A stretch of 46,368 bases of DNA from Chroococcidiopsis sp. TS-821 (lineage in GTDB: Bacteria > Cyanobacteriota > Cyanobacteriia > Cyanobacteriales > Chroococcidiopsidaceae), in NCBI RefSeq assembly GCF_002939305.1, contig NZ_MVDI01000017.1:1-46368 (forward strand), given 5' to 3'. The notes beneath the pieces were generated by a model that saw only the letters and a program-made list of their open reading frames with translations, searched no databases and was not told where the DNA came from. A program made the translations under genes and the position numbers. Shown here in pieces: positions 27,585 through 36,303 of this stretch (positions are counted from its first letter, which is position 1; every line of letters starts with the position of its first letter).

Positions 27585-28202
27585 CTAATCTAGTTCCTGA
27601 AAGCGCCTTTGAATATCCTTGATTGTCAACACTGATTGAAATTGCAATCCGACTGAGGCATAGAGTTCTGCACCCCCTTGCAGGCGATCGACAAGAGAAA
27701 TTACTCGCTCAACGCTATAACCCGCAGCTTTAAGCCTTTCCGCGGCTTTTAATGCCGAGCCTCCTGTTGTCACCACATCTTCTAGTACGACAACATTCGC
27801 ATTTTCTGGCAAATTTGGTCCTTCGATATAGGCTCTTGTACCGTGTCCTTTTGCTTCTTTGCGGACAATCAACGCGGGAATGGGACGATTTTCATATGCG
27901 GAAACAACGCTGACAGCTGTCACAATCGGATCGGCACCTAACGTTAAACCCGCGACAGCTTGAGTATCAGGTGGTAACAAAGAAACGACAATTCGCCCGA
28001 TCGCTAACGCTCCTTGAGGGTGTAGCGTGACTTCCTTACCATTAATGTAATACGAACTGTGCTGCCCAGAAGAAAGCACAAAATCTCCTTCGCGATAAGC
28101 CAATCGACAGAATAGATCTAAAAGGTGCTGGCGAAGACTTGTCAGATCAGCAGTTATTGCCCAATTATCAGAAGCTGGCTGCGACGCAGTTTGATTAATC
28201 AT
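27585..28202 (-). CDS. pyrE: Orotate phosphoribosyltransferase
   Basis: The 205-residue enzyme joins orotate and PRPP to give OMP in pyrimidine synthesis. The PRPP-binding motif VVVLEDVVTTGGS (137-149) and the early SSGQHSSYYINGKEVTLHP stretch identify the family, and KEAKGHG is the flexible catalytic loop. Length is normal for bacterial PyrE without OMP decarboxylase fusion. It converges with thiC and stands alone. The ATG at 28202 was chosen; the first 18 residues are not conserved in appearance. Confidence 0.95.
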   Translation of the reverse strand: MINQTASQPASDNWAITADLTSLRQHLLDLFCRLAYREGDFVLSSGQHSSYYINGKEVTLHPQGALAIGRIVVSLLPPDTQAVAGLTLGADPIVTAVSVVSAYENRPIPALIVRKEAKGHGTRAYIEGPNLPENANVVVLEDVVTTGGSALKAAERLKAAGYSVERVISLVDRLQGGAELYASVGLQFQSVLTIKDIQRRFQELD

Positions 28203-28296
28203 CAGTGTGTCAACGGTGGTGGCTAAGCCAAAGTTAAGCTAAAAAGAGTTTAAATTCCAGCATAAATGAACTGCGTTAGAAAGTGAGGTTGAATTG

Positions 28297-28836
28297 ATGC
28301 GTTTTGCGTACAAATGTTTGACTAGTTTAATTATTCTTACAGCTATCCCGACTGCGGCGATCGCCCAACCATCACCTATCGAGCCAATCAGAAGCGAAAC
28401 AATACCAGAGGCATTTTACCGTGCTTTTTTTACAAACGCCCCTGATTTTTACCGCGATCGCTCTTTACTGCGACAACTCAACTCCTTATTTGGTATTAGT
28501 TCTTTCACGCGCAACTCTTATCCTGAAAACGAATACATACGCGATGCGCGGCTAGTTAATATTTTGTACCAAGATATACTCCAACAACAAGTCGGCAATA
28601 CAACGCTGCGTACGCCCGATCTCCAAAATCCGTATAATACATCGGTGTTCTCAGAACCTCCCGCGCAAGCAACACCAACTACCGATACGACACCTGATGC
28701 AGAAGATGCCAACCAAAACGAGATCGATAGTCCACTTCCCGAAATACCTGCAGAAGATGCTCCCAGCGAAAATGGTTTAGAAAGTGGAGATTTCGAAGGT
28801 GAAACAGAATCTCCTGAGATTGTTCCTTTCGAGTAG
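28297..28836 (+). CDS. Exported hypothetical protein
   Basis: I do not recognise a named family. The 179-residue protein starts with a clear signal peptide (CLTSLIILTAIPTAAIA, cleavage probably after IAQ). A short folded portion (about 30-110: EAFYRAFFTNAPDFYRDRS, then NILYQDILQQQVG) follows, and then an acidic, Pro/Glu/Asp-rich tail that ends in IVPFE. It is likely periplasmic or secreted. The ATG at 28297 is better placed after a gtgagg ribosome-binding site than the TTG directly before it. It is followed by a minus-strand tRNA gene. Confidence 0.7.
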   Translation: MRFAYKCLTSLIILTAIPTAAIAQPSPIEPIRSETIPEAFYRAFFTNAPDFYRDRSLLRQLNSLFGISSFTRNSYPENEYIRDARLVNILYQDILQQQVGNTTLRTPDLQNPYNTSVFSEPPAQATPTTDTTPDAEDANQNEIDSPLPEIPAEDAPSENGLESGDFEGETESPEIVPFE

Positions 28837-28854
28837 ATTCGATAACTCCTAAAA

Positions 28855-28927
28855 TCGGCAGTGCAGGAGTTGAACCTGCCTAAGGCGAATTATGAGTTCG
28901 CTGCCTCAACCGCTCGGCCAACTGCCG
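28855..28927 (-). tRNA. tRNA with CAT anticodon, probably tRNA-Ile (lysidine-modified), otherwise tRNA-Met
   Basis: A full cloverleaf can be drawn: acceptor CGGCAGT/ACTGCCG (7 bp), D arm GCCGAGCGGTTGAGGC, anticodon stem GCGAA/TTCGC with loop CTCATAA, five-base variable loop CTTAG, T arm GCAGG-TTCAACT-CCTGC, and discriminator A. CCA is not encoded. The D arm and loop resemble chloroplast trnI-CAU more than initiator or elongator Met, so the anticodon C is probably converted to lysidine by TilS to read AUA. Identity between Ile and Met is not certain from sequence alone. Confidence 0.9.
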
Positions 28928-29110
28928 GAATTTGTTAGATGACACAACTAGCTGCTCGCAACAACTTGTCTGTTTGTTCACAACATGTTGTTACAGCTGA
29001 CATATTAACATATCATTTCTATACTATATTATTGCCTATTGACAATCAAACAATCCTAATAGGCACAGCAAACAATACGTTGAGCAGCAACTTGTCTCTC
29101 CAAATAACCA

Positions 29111-29803
29111 ATGAAAATTAACTCTACTGTAGCGCTCAGTTTGCTCTTATTAGTCCTTATGGCGATCGCAGGTTATGTGAGTGCAGTATGGGGTTTCAGT
29201 ATTGGTAGCGAAGCCCTCGAAAGCGTGACTCAGCCAGATACTCGTCCAGTAAATAAAGGTAAGATGGTTCAGAGAGCCTCACAACCGCAACGGGCAGTAG
29301 TGATGTTAAAAGAGGAAGATATCCTCACCAACGTGCGCGCTAGAATTGAAGGCAAAGGCAAAAACGCTAAACCTGAAAAGCCACAGTCACAGAAAACGAA
29401 TACTCAATCGTCTCGGACAACACCAACAGCGCAGTTAGTGGCAGATACAAGCCAGCCAGGGTTTCCGATTGTCAAGCGCGATCGCGATGTAATATTAGAA
29501 GTTCTGTCAGCGCAATACGTAGGTGGAACTTTACAAATAAAAATGAACCTCAAAAACGAAGGCGATCGCACTGTGCGCTTCTTGTCGAGTTTTATGGATG
29601 TTACAGATAACCACGGGCGCGTATTAACAGTCAATGCTGAAGAGTTACCCGAAAAAGTAGCCCCCGATGGTAAACCGGTATCTGGCGTTTTAAGTATTCC
29701 TGCGACCGCGCTTGATGATGTGGAAAAACTCTCGCTGCGTTTAACTGACTATCCTCAGCAGCAACTTAAACTGCAAGTCTCTGAAATTCCTGTCAAAATT
29801 TAA
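29111..29803 (+). CDS. Membrane-anchored hypothetical protein with Ig-like C-terminal domain
   Basis: No named family is recognised. The 230-residue protein has one N-terminal membrane helix (VALSLLLLVLMAIAGYVSAVW), a Lys/Pro/Gln-rich linker (about 50-110), and a beta-rich C-terminal domain (about 120-230). The latter has alternating strands (VILEVLSAQYVGGTLQIKMN, then NEGDRTVRFLSSFMDVTD) resembling DUF4352/FxLYD-type immunoglobulin-like domains. It probably faces the periplasm. It is 65 bp upstream of the CNNM/CorC-type gene and may be co-transcribed with it. Confidence 0.65.
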   Translation: MKINSTVALSLLLLVLMAIAGYVSAVWGFSIGSEALESVTQPDTRPVNKGKMVQRASQPQRAVVMLKEEDILTNVRARIEGKGKNAKPEKPQSQKTNTQSSRTTPTAQLVADTSQPGFPIVKRDRDVILEVLSAQYVGGTLQIKMNLKNEGDRTVRFLSSFMDVTDNHGRVLTVNAEELPEKVAPDGKPVSGVLSIPATALDDVEKLSLRLTDYPQQQLKLQVSEIPVKI

Positions 29804-29867
29804 GTGTTGTATTTTATAGGAGCAAGGCAGACAACAATGCCACGAGGCAGAATTTGAAATCAAACTG

Positions 29868-31274
29868 ATGTCTCACTTATTGATGGTTGCCTGTTTTGTT
29901 CCACTTTTAGCTGGATCACCGTTGTTTATCTCAGACATTTGGCTGCGCCTGCTATCAGTATTGTTACTGATTGCAATTAATGCCTTTTTTGTGGCAGCAG
30001 AGTTTTCCATGGTGTCCGTGCGGCGATCGCGCATCCACCAATTGGTAGAAGCTGGAGACACGCCAGCGATCGCGCTGCAAGCACTCCAGCACAGTATCGA
30101 TCGCTTGCTGTCTACAACTCAATTAGGAATTACGTTATCAAGTTTGGCACTCGGTTGGATTGGCGAGAGTACGATGGCTGTTCTCGTCGCTACAGGTCTA
30201 GCGCAGTTACCCGTGTCAGAGGCACTGCGAATGAGATTAGCGCACTCGCTGGCGATTCCCTTAGCTTTTCTCCTTGTTGCCTATCTCCAAATTGTCTTAG
30301 GAGAACTTTGCCCCAAGTCCGTCGCGCTGCTTTACTCTGAACGATTGGCAAGGTTGTTAGCACTGCCAGTAAAAGCGATCGCGCGTTTTTTTACTCCTTT
30401 TATTTGGGTTTTAAATCAATCAACGCGCTTACTGCTAAGGGTTGTAGGAATTCAATACACTGGACAAGCTTGGCTACCGCCAGTGACTTCCGAAGAGTTA
30501 CAGTTAATTATCGCCACTGAGCGCGAATCAACAGGCTTAGAAGCCGAAGAACGCGAATTATTAAATAACATCTTTGAATTTGGCGACGTAACTGCTGAGG
30601 AAATTATGGTACCGCGCACCAGAATTGTGGCTCTATCCGAAGAAGCGACGCTGCAAACTTTACTCAAAGAAATGGCAACGACAGGGCATTCACGCTACCC
30701 AATTGTCGGTAAATCGCTAGACGATATTCGCGGTATTGTTCACTTTAAGGAACTAGCAAAACCACTGGTTTTAGGGAAATTATCGCTCGATACAAAAATT
30801 CAACCTTGGGTCCAACCCGCACGTTTTGTACCTGAATATACTCCGTTAAGCGAGTTATTGCCATTAATGCAGCAATCGCATTTACAAATGGTTATTGTAG
30901 TTAACGAATTTGGCGGTACGGTTGGCTTATTAACTATTCAAGATTTAATTGCTCAAATTGTTGGCAAGACTAGCGAACTTGCCAGCACAAATGAGTTACT
31001 CGTACAACATTTGGACGAGCAAACTTTTTTGGTTCAAGCACAAATGAACCTTGAAGATCTCAACGAATTGCTACAGTTAAACTTACCTCTAAGCGATGAC
31101 TATCAAACATTAGGAGGATTTGTTCTTTACCAACTCCAAAAAGTTCCCGCGATCGGGGAAACCTTACACTATCAGAACTTAGAGTTCACCGTCGTTTCAG
31201 CCCAGGGACCGCGCCTACAACATATTCGCATTCATCGTTCTCAGGCAATACATAGTAATGAACAGCAACATTGA
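29868..31274 (+). CDS. CNNM/CorC-type membrane protein with CBS pair (hemolysin family)
   Basis: The 468-residue protein has an N-terminal DUF21/CNNM transmembrane domain (about 20-220, including INAFFVAAEFSMVSVRRSRI and STTQLGITLSSLALGWIGE), then a CBS-domain pair (about 240-370: VPRTRIVALSEEATLQTLL, HSRYPIVGKSLDDIRGIVH, EFGGTVGLLTIQDL) and a C-terminal CorC_HlyC domain (about 385-460). Relatives export or sense Mg2+, and 'hemolysin' is a historical label. The ribosome-binding site before ATG 29868 is weak. The hypothetical Ig-like gene precedes it on the same strand. Confidence 0.9.
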   Translation: MSHLLMVACFVPLLAGSPLFISDIWLRLLSVLLLIAINAFFVAAEFSMVSVRRSRIHQLVEAGDTPAIALQALQHSIDRLLSTTQLGITLSSLALGWIGESTMAVLVATGLAQLPVSEALRMRLAHSLAIPLAFLLVAYLQIVLGELCPKSVALLYSERLARLLALPVKAIARFFTPFIWVLNQSTRLLLRVVGIQYTGQAWLPPVTSEELQLIIATERESTGLEAEERELLNNIFEFGDVTAEEIMVPRTRIVALSEEATLQTLLKEMATTGHSRYPIVGKSLDDIRGIVHFKELAKPLVLGKLSLDTKIQPWVQPARFVPEYTPLSELLPLMQQSHLQMVIVVNEFGGTVGLLTIQDLIAQIVGKTSELASTNELLVQHLDEQTFLVQAQMNLEDLNELLQLNLPLSDDYQTLGGFVLYQLQKVPAIGETLHYQNLEFTVVSAQGPRLQHIRIHRSQAIHSNEQQH

Positions 31275-31713
31275 TCTTTATAGAATCTTACCGATAAGAC
31301 AGCATAACAGTACAAGTAAGCAGCGGTATGTAACCTTTAACTATTCGCTGTATAAATCTTCCCACAATTATTCGCATGAAACTTTTAAAATTGTCTTTCA
31401 ACTGTTACGTGCTATGAAGTTGCGATCGCTGAAGACATTACAAAGGCAGATTAAAAATATCGTGGCTATACATCAACAAGGTAATCCATGATACCAAAGG
31501 GTAACAGAGTCGAGTTCTGACCCTACCCATTTGTATGCTCAATACAGTCGCGCTGTCCAAACTGCAATTGCGTTTATAGCTGAGGCTATCTATGTTTGAT
31601 TTGCTGAATAAATTTAGTTGGTCAGCAGGAATCTTGAGTCATAAAGAGATGAAAAATCAAAAATCTTAGACTACAATAAATTGCCAGGAAGCTATTAGTA
31701 GAAATATCTTAAA
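31275..31713. other. Intergenic region, no supported gene
   Basis: This 439-bp region contains a 77-codon plus-strand frame overlapping the 3' end of the CNNM-type gene, but it has no family resemblance, signal or ribosome-binding site. The rest is AT-rich. I see no RNA gene. Confidence 0.4.
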
Positions 31714-32265
31714 ATGCGATCGCTTCTCTTTCTTATCTTAAGCGCGAGTACTTTGCTGGTTTCATTGTTGTCGTCCATCGTACAAGCAGTACCACAGCCC
31801 TCAACCGAGCCATTGGAACTAAGCTTATTAGAGCCAGACGCAGCACTAAACAACAGATATGTAATTACAGCAAACACAATTTCTCAAAGCGACTTGACTG
31901 TTCCTAGTTTATGGTGGGCAAGAGAACAGTTTGCACGCGAACTTTTAGATAATTGGATCGCATATCCGCCAGATGGTATCAATGCTGGACGTATTGACCT
32001 CATTGTTAACCGACGTCTTTGGAATACGCTCGACTACCTGCAACGCTACGAATTTGTCAATCGCTTTGGTACGGTAGCAAGAGATTTCGGATATAATCTG
32101 CGTGTATTTAACTATCAACAAGAACTTTTAGCAACCTACACGTGCGACTTCACAGCAAATCTGCAATGTCAAATCGCTCATCTCAATACTACAGGAAGAC
32201 CTGGATTGCGGCGACTTGGTGAAGGTCACAACAGTGAGTCTATGCAGCTAATTGATATGCAATAA
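31714..32265 (+). CDS. Exported hypothetical protein
   Basis: The 183-residue protein has a signal peptide (LLFLILSASTLLVSLLSSIVQA) and a mature domain of about 155 residues (SLWWAREQFARELLDNWIAY, LIVNRRLWNTLDYLQRYEFV, FGTVARDFGYNLRVFNYQ). It has two cysteines that could form a disulfide (YTCDF and QCQIA). It has the look of a conserved cyanobacterial periplasmic protein, but I cannot name the family. No operon partner. Confidence 0.7.
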   Translation: MRSLLFLILSASTLLVSLLSSIVQAVPQPSTEPLELSLLEPDAALNNRYVITANTISQSDLTVPSLWWAREQFARELLDNWIAYPPDGINAGRIDLIVNRRLWNTLDYLQRYEFVNRFGTVARDFGYNLRVFNYQQELLATYTCDFTANLQCQIAHLNTTGRPGLRRLGEGHNSESMQLIDMQ

Positions 32266-32420
32266 ATTTGAGCTACATAGAGCATGTAGGGAAAAATTAT
32301 CTAAGAAAGTATTACAAAATATAAGCAATAGTTTGCTAAATACCTGAATGGAAACTTCATTATTAGAAGCTTCCAAATTTGCAGGCAACTAACGTCTTGT
32401 TCAGTCAAGTAGCATTTTTC

Positions 32421-33560
32421 CTACGCTCTAATTGTTTGCCACAATGCCTCATACTGCTGTTGTGCAGTTGCCGAAAGTGGTAGCAAAAACTCACTACGTT
32501 GCAATTGGGCATTTGTAAATTCAATTCGTGTCAGATTTTGTCTACTTCCTGGTGGGAGTTCTACTGGAATAGGGGAAGTTCCATGACTGCGTAACGAGAT
32601 TTGCTGTGCGATTTGTGGCTGCCAACAAAAATCGATCCATTGCGAGGCTAAATGAGGTAATGCTGCATTGGTTGGATTCACCCACACATCTGCCCAAAGA
32701 GCTGTTCCTGATTGCGGAACAACAACGGCAATTTCTCGATAGCGCCGCATGATTGGTAGCACGTCAGTTGACCATCCTACAGCCACCCAAGTATCGCCAA
32801 TAATTAAAGGCTCGATATAGCGATTAGAACTATAGAGTCGCACTTGTTGATGTAAAGCCCGTAGTTCTTCCTCTAAGTTTGGGATTTGCTCGAGATTTTG
32901 GGCATTATAAGATTGACCCAAACGCTTTAAAGTTAAGCCAATGACTTCCCGCGATTGATCGACAATGGAAATACGCGATCGCAGTTCAGGACGCCATAAA
33001 TCACTCCAATCGTTTGGTGTCCAGTTTAAAGAATGAAATCTGTCTCGGTTATAAAGTATAACTGTACTACCCCAGCGATAAGGCGCTGCCCAGATTTGTC
33101 CTTGGGGATCGGGTTCTCCTTGATTGTTGCGTCTAACAAGCTCTTGCCAGCGACTAGGTAACGCATTCCAATTTTGGAGTTGAGTGATGTTGAGCGGTTG
33201 AATTAATTGCTGTTGAATCGCTGTCGATAGCCAATAATCTCCTAAAGTAATCAACGCAGACGGGTTCTGGGGTCTCGCGCGGCGGCGAAAAGGTAGAGGA
33301 GACGATTGCGGTTGCTGTGTCGTATTGGCTTGCTGATGCCAAGTTTGTAGTTGTTCAAATAATTCTTGTAGTTGGGCAACAGGCGTAAACCTTGCTTGCG
33401 AGCTTTGTACTTGCTGGCGAAAGCGATCGACAACAATTGCTGGTATCGAACCACGTAGAAACTCGATTTCAAACAAGTTTCCTGTCTGTGGATGACACCC
33501 TGATAAGAGTTGTGACAGTGCTAGAGTTCCTGCCCCGAGTAAAAAAATCCGTCGCTCCAT
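32421..33560 (-). CDS. ABC-transporter solute-binding lipoprotein (spermidine/putrescine-like)
   Basis: The 379-residue protein has a lipoprotein signal with lipobox LLSGC (Cys22) after an MERRIFLLGAGTLA leader. The rest fits type II periplasmic binding proteins of the PotD/ferric-binding group: ALITLGDYWLSTAIQQQLIQ, VTVILYNRD-like strands (here GSTVILYNRDRFHSLNWTPN), RISIVDQSREVIGLTLKRLG, WVAVGWSTDVLPIMRRYREI and NAALPHLASQWIDFCW. Polyamine, iron or thiamine could be ligands. No permease or ATPase gene is adjacent, so the transporter is elsewhere or the protein is used alone. The phycobiliprotein lyase gene lies 20 bp upstream on the same strand. Confidence 0.8.
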   Translation of the reverse strand: MERRIFLLGAGTLALSQLLSGCHPQTGNLFEIEFLRGSIPAIVVDRFRQQVQSSQARFTPVAQLQELFEQLQTWHQQANTTQQPQSSPLPFRRRARPQNPSALITLGDYWLSTAIQQQLIQPLNITQLQNWNALPSRWQELVRRNNQGEPDPQGQIWAAPYRWGSTVILYNRDRFHSLNWTPNDWSDLWRPELRSRISIVDQSREVIGLTLKRLGQSYNAQNLEQIPNLEEELRALHQQVRLYSSNRYIEPLIIGDTWVAVGWSTDVLPIMRRYREIAVVVPQSGTALWADVWVNPTNAALPHLASQWIDFCWQPQIAQQISLRSHGTSPIPVELPPGSRQNLTRIEFTNAQLQRSEFLLPLSATAQQQYEALWQTIRA

Positions 33561-33580
33561 GATAATTCAACATTAAATTG

Positions 33581-34222
33581 TTACGCGCTTCGCTGCTCCA
33601 CACCAAACCCTATCAAATCAATTATCGTCGGTATTTCATCAGTATTGACGGGTCTTTGGTATGTCACAATTGTCCGCAGCCGTAAGTTTGGTGCTATCAT
33701 ACGCATTTGATCGACTGCGACTGAGCGTCGGTAGTAAGTTGTCATTTCTAACGTTTGGCGTGTGGGTTGATATGTAAACCGCCCTACTGCGGTTCCCGTC
33801 TCGGAATAGCCCTCATCGCGCAAATAAAAACCTTGAATCACCTCTCCTTCTGGTTCGGTTGCCACTTGTGCGGCTACAGGAGGTGGTAATTTGACAACTG
33901 TACTTTCTTCAGAAATATACATATCTGGCACAAATAAAGCTTGCAAGCTCATTGATACTGTTTCACCTGTTTCCGAGCGAGTATTAAACGAAATTGCAAA
34001 GCCTGGCAGAGCTTCTTGTTGTACAGTCGCTAGCTGTACTTCTACTTTTACCCCTGCTTGAGCTGATAAAGTTAATATTCGTTGTTTATCTGCTAGTGTA
34101 ATTGGTTCGACTTGATACTCAGTATAAGAGCGTTCGATACTACCCTGCGGCATCGAATGATAGATACGTTCTGTTGTCCATTTACCGCTACAAGCTGTAA
34201 AAAAATCTAAAAAACTAAGCAT
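33581..34222 (-). CDS. Phycobiliprotein lyase, CpcS/CpcU/CpeS family
   Basis: The 213-residue lipocalin-like protein attaches phycocyanobilin to Cys-84-type sites of phycobiliproteins. Family features are the start LDFFTACSGKWTTERIYH, the central GFAISFNTRSETGET and the C-terminal AVDQMRMIAPNLRLRTI. Which member (S, U or T) cannot be told; some act only as heterodimers. The gene lies 20 bp upstream of the solute-binding protein and probably shares its message, although no functional link is obvious. Confidence 0.85.
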   Translation of the reverse strand: MLSFLDFFTACSGKWTTERIYHSMPQGSIERSYTEYQVEPITLADKQRILTLSAQAGVKVEVQLATVQQEALPGFAISFNTRSETGETVSMSLQALFVPDMYISEESTVVKLPPPVAAQVATEPEGEVIQGFYLRDEGYSETGTAVGRFTYQPTRQTLEMTTYYRRSVAVDQMRMIAPNLRLRTIVTYQRPVNTDEIPTIIDLIGFGVEQRSA

Positions 34223-34687
34223 TATTTCCTATGTGAAACGTTGCCTATCTATTTTCGCTTAAGAGCCTGTAGATAGAGAGTTTTCGATCTAAAAATTGCT
34301 GTATTGATTTTTATCAATGATATATTTCTTTTTTCGTTGCTAACCTAATCTAATGAGTATTATTACTAGATAATTATCGCCTTTACGGCGATCGCATCTC
34401 GAAATTTGATTTATCTAGTTGCTAGTTAACATTTTTGTTAAAGACACAAAAACTGGCATTTATAACGATTTTCCTGGTCATATCAGCTAAATATTTAATC
34501 AATCTACACAAATCAAGATATTGCTACTCACTACTATCATTTACTTCTGTTGAGAAGCAAAAAATAATGTATCGCTTTAAAAGTAAGATTATCAAAAGTT
34601 AAATGTTTCATAAGTAGAGTTAACTTTGCTATTTTCTTGCCTAGCATAGATAGAGATAACCCTTCGGGCAATGAGGCAAGAAAGTCT
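34223..34687. other. AT-rich intergenic region
   Basis: About 465 bp of AT-rich sequence between divergent genes. It contains the lyase promoter and a HIP1 site near 34388. No gene, RNA or clear palindrome was recognised. Confidence 0.4.
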
Positions 34688-35056
34688 ATGGAACCGCTAC
34701 AAAAGCAAGTCATCACATTAAGTCACAAAGTTGATACGTTATATCAAGCCATCGAGCAACTCAACGGCAGAGTTTCTGAAGCATTAACAGAGTGCCGCTT
34801 AGCGTCTGCACAAGAGGCTCAGTACTCGATACAAAATACAGCAGGACGTTATTCGACTCAAGGATACAAAGCTACTAAAACTATGGGACATAAAGACGTT
34901 ATAGAAGATAGCAGCAGTATCGAGAACCAGCGTCAAAGTGGCGAGAAGGAACTTGCACCAGAAATCCAAATTCAGCGGTTAACAGCACAGCTAACGGCTG
35001 CCTATAATCGAATCGCCGCGTTGGAAGAACAACTGCTAGCACAAAGAATTCACTAG
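34688..35056 (+). CDS. Small coiled-coil hypothetical protein
   Basis: The 122-residue protein has two heptad-patterned helices (about 3-40: VITLSHKVDTLYQAIEQLNG; about 92-118: IQRLTAQLTAAYNRIAALEE) joined by a polar linker rich in Ser, Gln and Tyr. No named family is recognised. The ATG at 34688 with a gagg about 12 bases before was preferred over the TTG at 34637. Its function is unknown; coiled-coil oligomerisation is likely. Confidence 0.55.
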   Translation: MEPLQKQVITLSHKVDTLYQAIEQLNGRVSEALTECRLASAQEAQYSIQNTAGRYSTQGYKATKTMGHKDVIEDSSSIENQRQSGEKELAPEIQIQRLTAQLTAAYNRIAALEEQLLAQRIH

Positions 35057-35175
35057 CAAGTTACGCAATGGTAATGGGTAATTGCGAATAGGTAATAGAA
35101 GTTAAACCTAAACGCCGATGACCCTTGACCAGTAAACAAAATCTTGACACTTCTTAGCACTATTAGTGCTAGATA

Positions 35176-36282
35176 CTAGAAGCCAACAGCTTTTGAATAA
35201 CGCTCTAGTAAACCTTCGATTGTCTGTAAGAGTTGAGCTTGGTGCCAATTTTGCATCAAACAAGCAGCAATACAGCAACCGCCAGCAGCTACACCTTCTT
35301 TGACATAACCCTGTTCGTAAACTTGTAGTTGAGGGTATCGAGAATTCTTAAAGCTTAATTTTGTACCGAGTAGCACTCCCCCGATCAGTTGTGCTAATTC
35401 AACAGTATTACCCGTAGGATCTTCTGCAACCCAACGAGTCGTTCCGACGACAACTGCTTCTGGTTGCCATGCGATTTCAAAAGCTTTGCCTAAGGCGTGC
35501 ATCAAAGCATAGACAGCAAGCATTTGCGTACCACCAGCAAGAAGGACGCCTTGAGAACGACTCAGAGCGATCGCCATTCCCGCGACCGCAATTTGCATCG
35601 GATCGCCCACTGCAGCGATCAATACCAAAGGATCTTGCAGCGGTATTTTGTCCCAAAGATGCGCGCGCTGTAACCCTAATTTCACCAGTGTCCATTTTTG
35701 TGCGTGATTGCAAACGGGGTGACTACTATTCACTTTGCCTGCAGCGGCAATTCCTAAGCCTGTCAAAACTGCGAGTGCAGTTGTTGTACCGCCGACGACG
35801 CACTCGCCCAAAATCACATAATCCTGCGGCTGACGCGCTAGTTGTTCGCCCCAGAGGATACCTTGCTCCCACAGATGTTTCACGGTTGCCAATTTCATGG
35901 CACAGCCACGACTTAAACATTGCGCAGCTGCACCACCTAAATCAATTGTCGGGACGCTAGGGAGTTGAGGTAATCCAGCATTAAAAAGATAAATTGGTAA
36001 ACCTAGTGCTTCGACAATTGCCCGCGAAATAAAAACTGGCGAAGCACCTGCTGCGAGTGGCGGTAAAGGGTATTGCGGTCGCGGCTGCGGACCATTATAG
36101 AGAAATTCGGCATCGGCGATCGCGGTATATCTTCGCGCGTGTGGCGTACTTCCTGCTGCGGAAATTCCAGGAATTAACCCTGTTTCCGTAAACCCTAAAA
36201 CGCAAACTAACGCCGCCGAAGCACCGCGATAGCGTTGCAGCCATTCGTTGCCTTGTTTCTCTTGGGTGTAAACCTGAATCAT
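35176..36282 (-). CDS. cobT: CobT-like nicotinate-nucleotide-dimethylbenzimidazole phosphoribosyltransferase family protein
   Basis: The 368-residue protein belongs to the cyanobacterial/archaeal branch of CobT (lower-ligand activation in cobamide synthesis). Visible features are the Gly-rich GECVVGGTTTALAVLTGLGI, AVGDPMQIAVAGMAIALSRS, VLLAGGTQMLAVYALMHAL and VVGTTRWVAEDP. This branch is divergent from classical CobT, so the activity is inferred and the substrate may differ. The gene lies 22 bp after a DUF2232 membrane protein gene on the same strand, so the two are likely co-transcribed. Confidence 0.78.
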   Translation of the reverse strand: MIQVYTQEKQGNEWLQRYRGASAALVCVLGFTETGLIPGISAAGSTPHARRYTAIADAEFLYNGPQPRPQYPLPPLAAGASPVFISRAIVEALGLPIYLFNAGLPQLPSVPTIDLGGAAAQCLSRGCAMKLATVKHLWEQGILWGEQLARQPQDYVILGECVVGGTTTALAVLTGLGIAAAGKVNSSHPVCNHAQKWTLVKLGLQRAHLWDKIPLQDPLVLIAAVGDPMQIAVAGMAIALSRSQGVLLAGGTQMLAVYALMHALGKAFEIAWQPEAVVVGTTRWVAEDPTGNTVELAQLIGGVLLGTKLSFKNSRYPQLQVYEQGYVKEGVAAGGCCIAACLMQNWHQAQLLQTIEGLLERYSKAVGF

Positions 36283-36303
36283 GAGTAGCAGTTAGCCAGC
36301 AGC

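Noticed and set aside
28939-29121. 60-codon plus-strand ORF after the tRNA
   Set aside because: No ribosome-binding site, no protein-like pattern, and it overlaps the start of the well-supported gene at 29111.
31258-31491. 77-codon ORF overlapping the 3' end of the CNNM-type gene
   Set aside because: Out-of-frame overlap, no signal or domain, composition like translated non-coding sequence.
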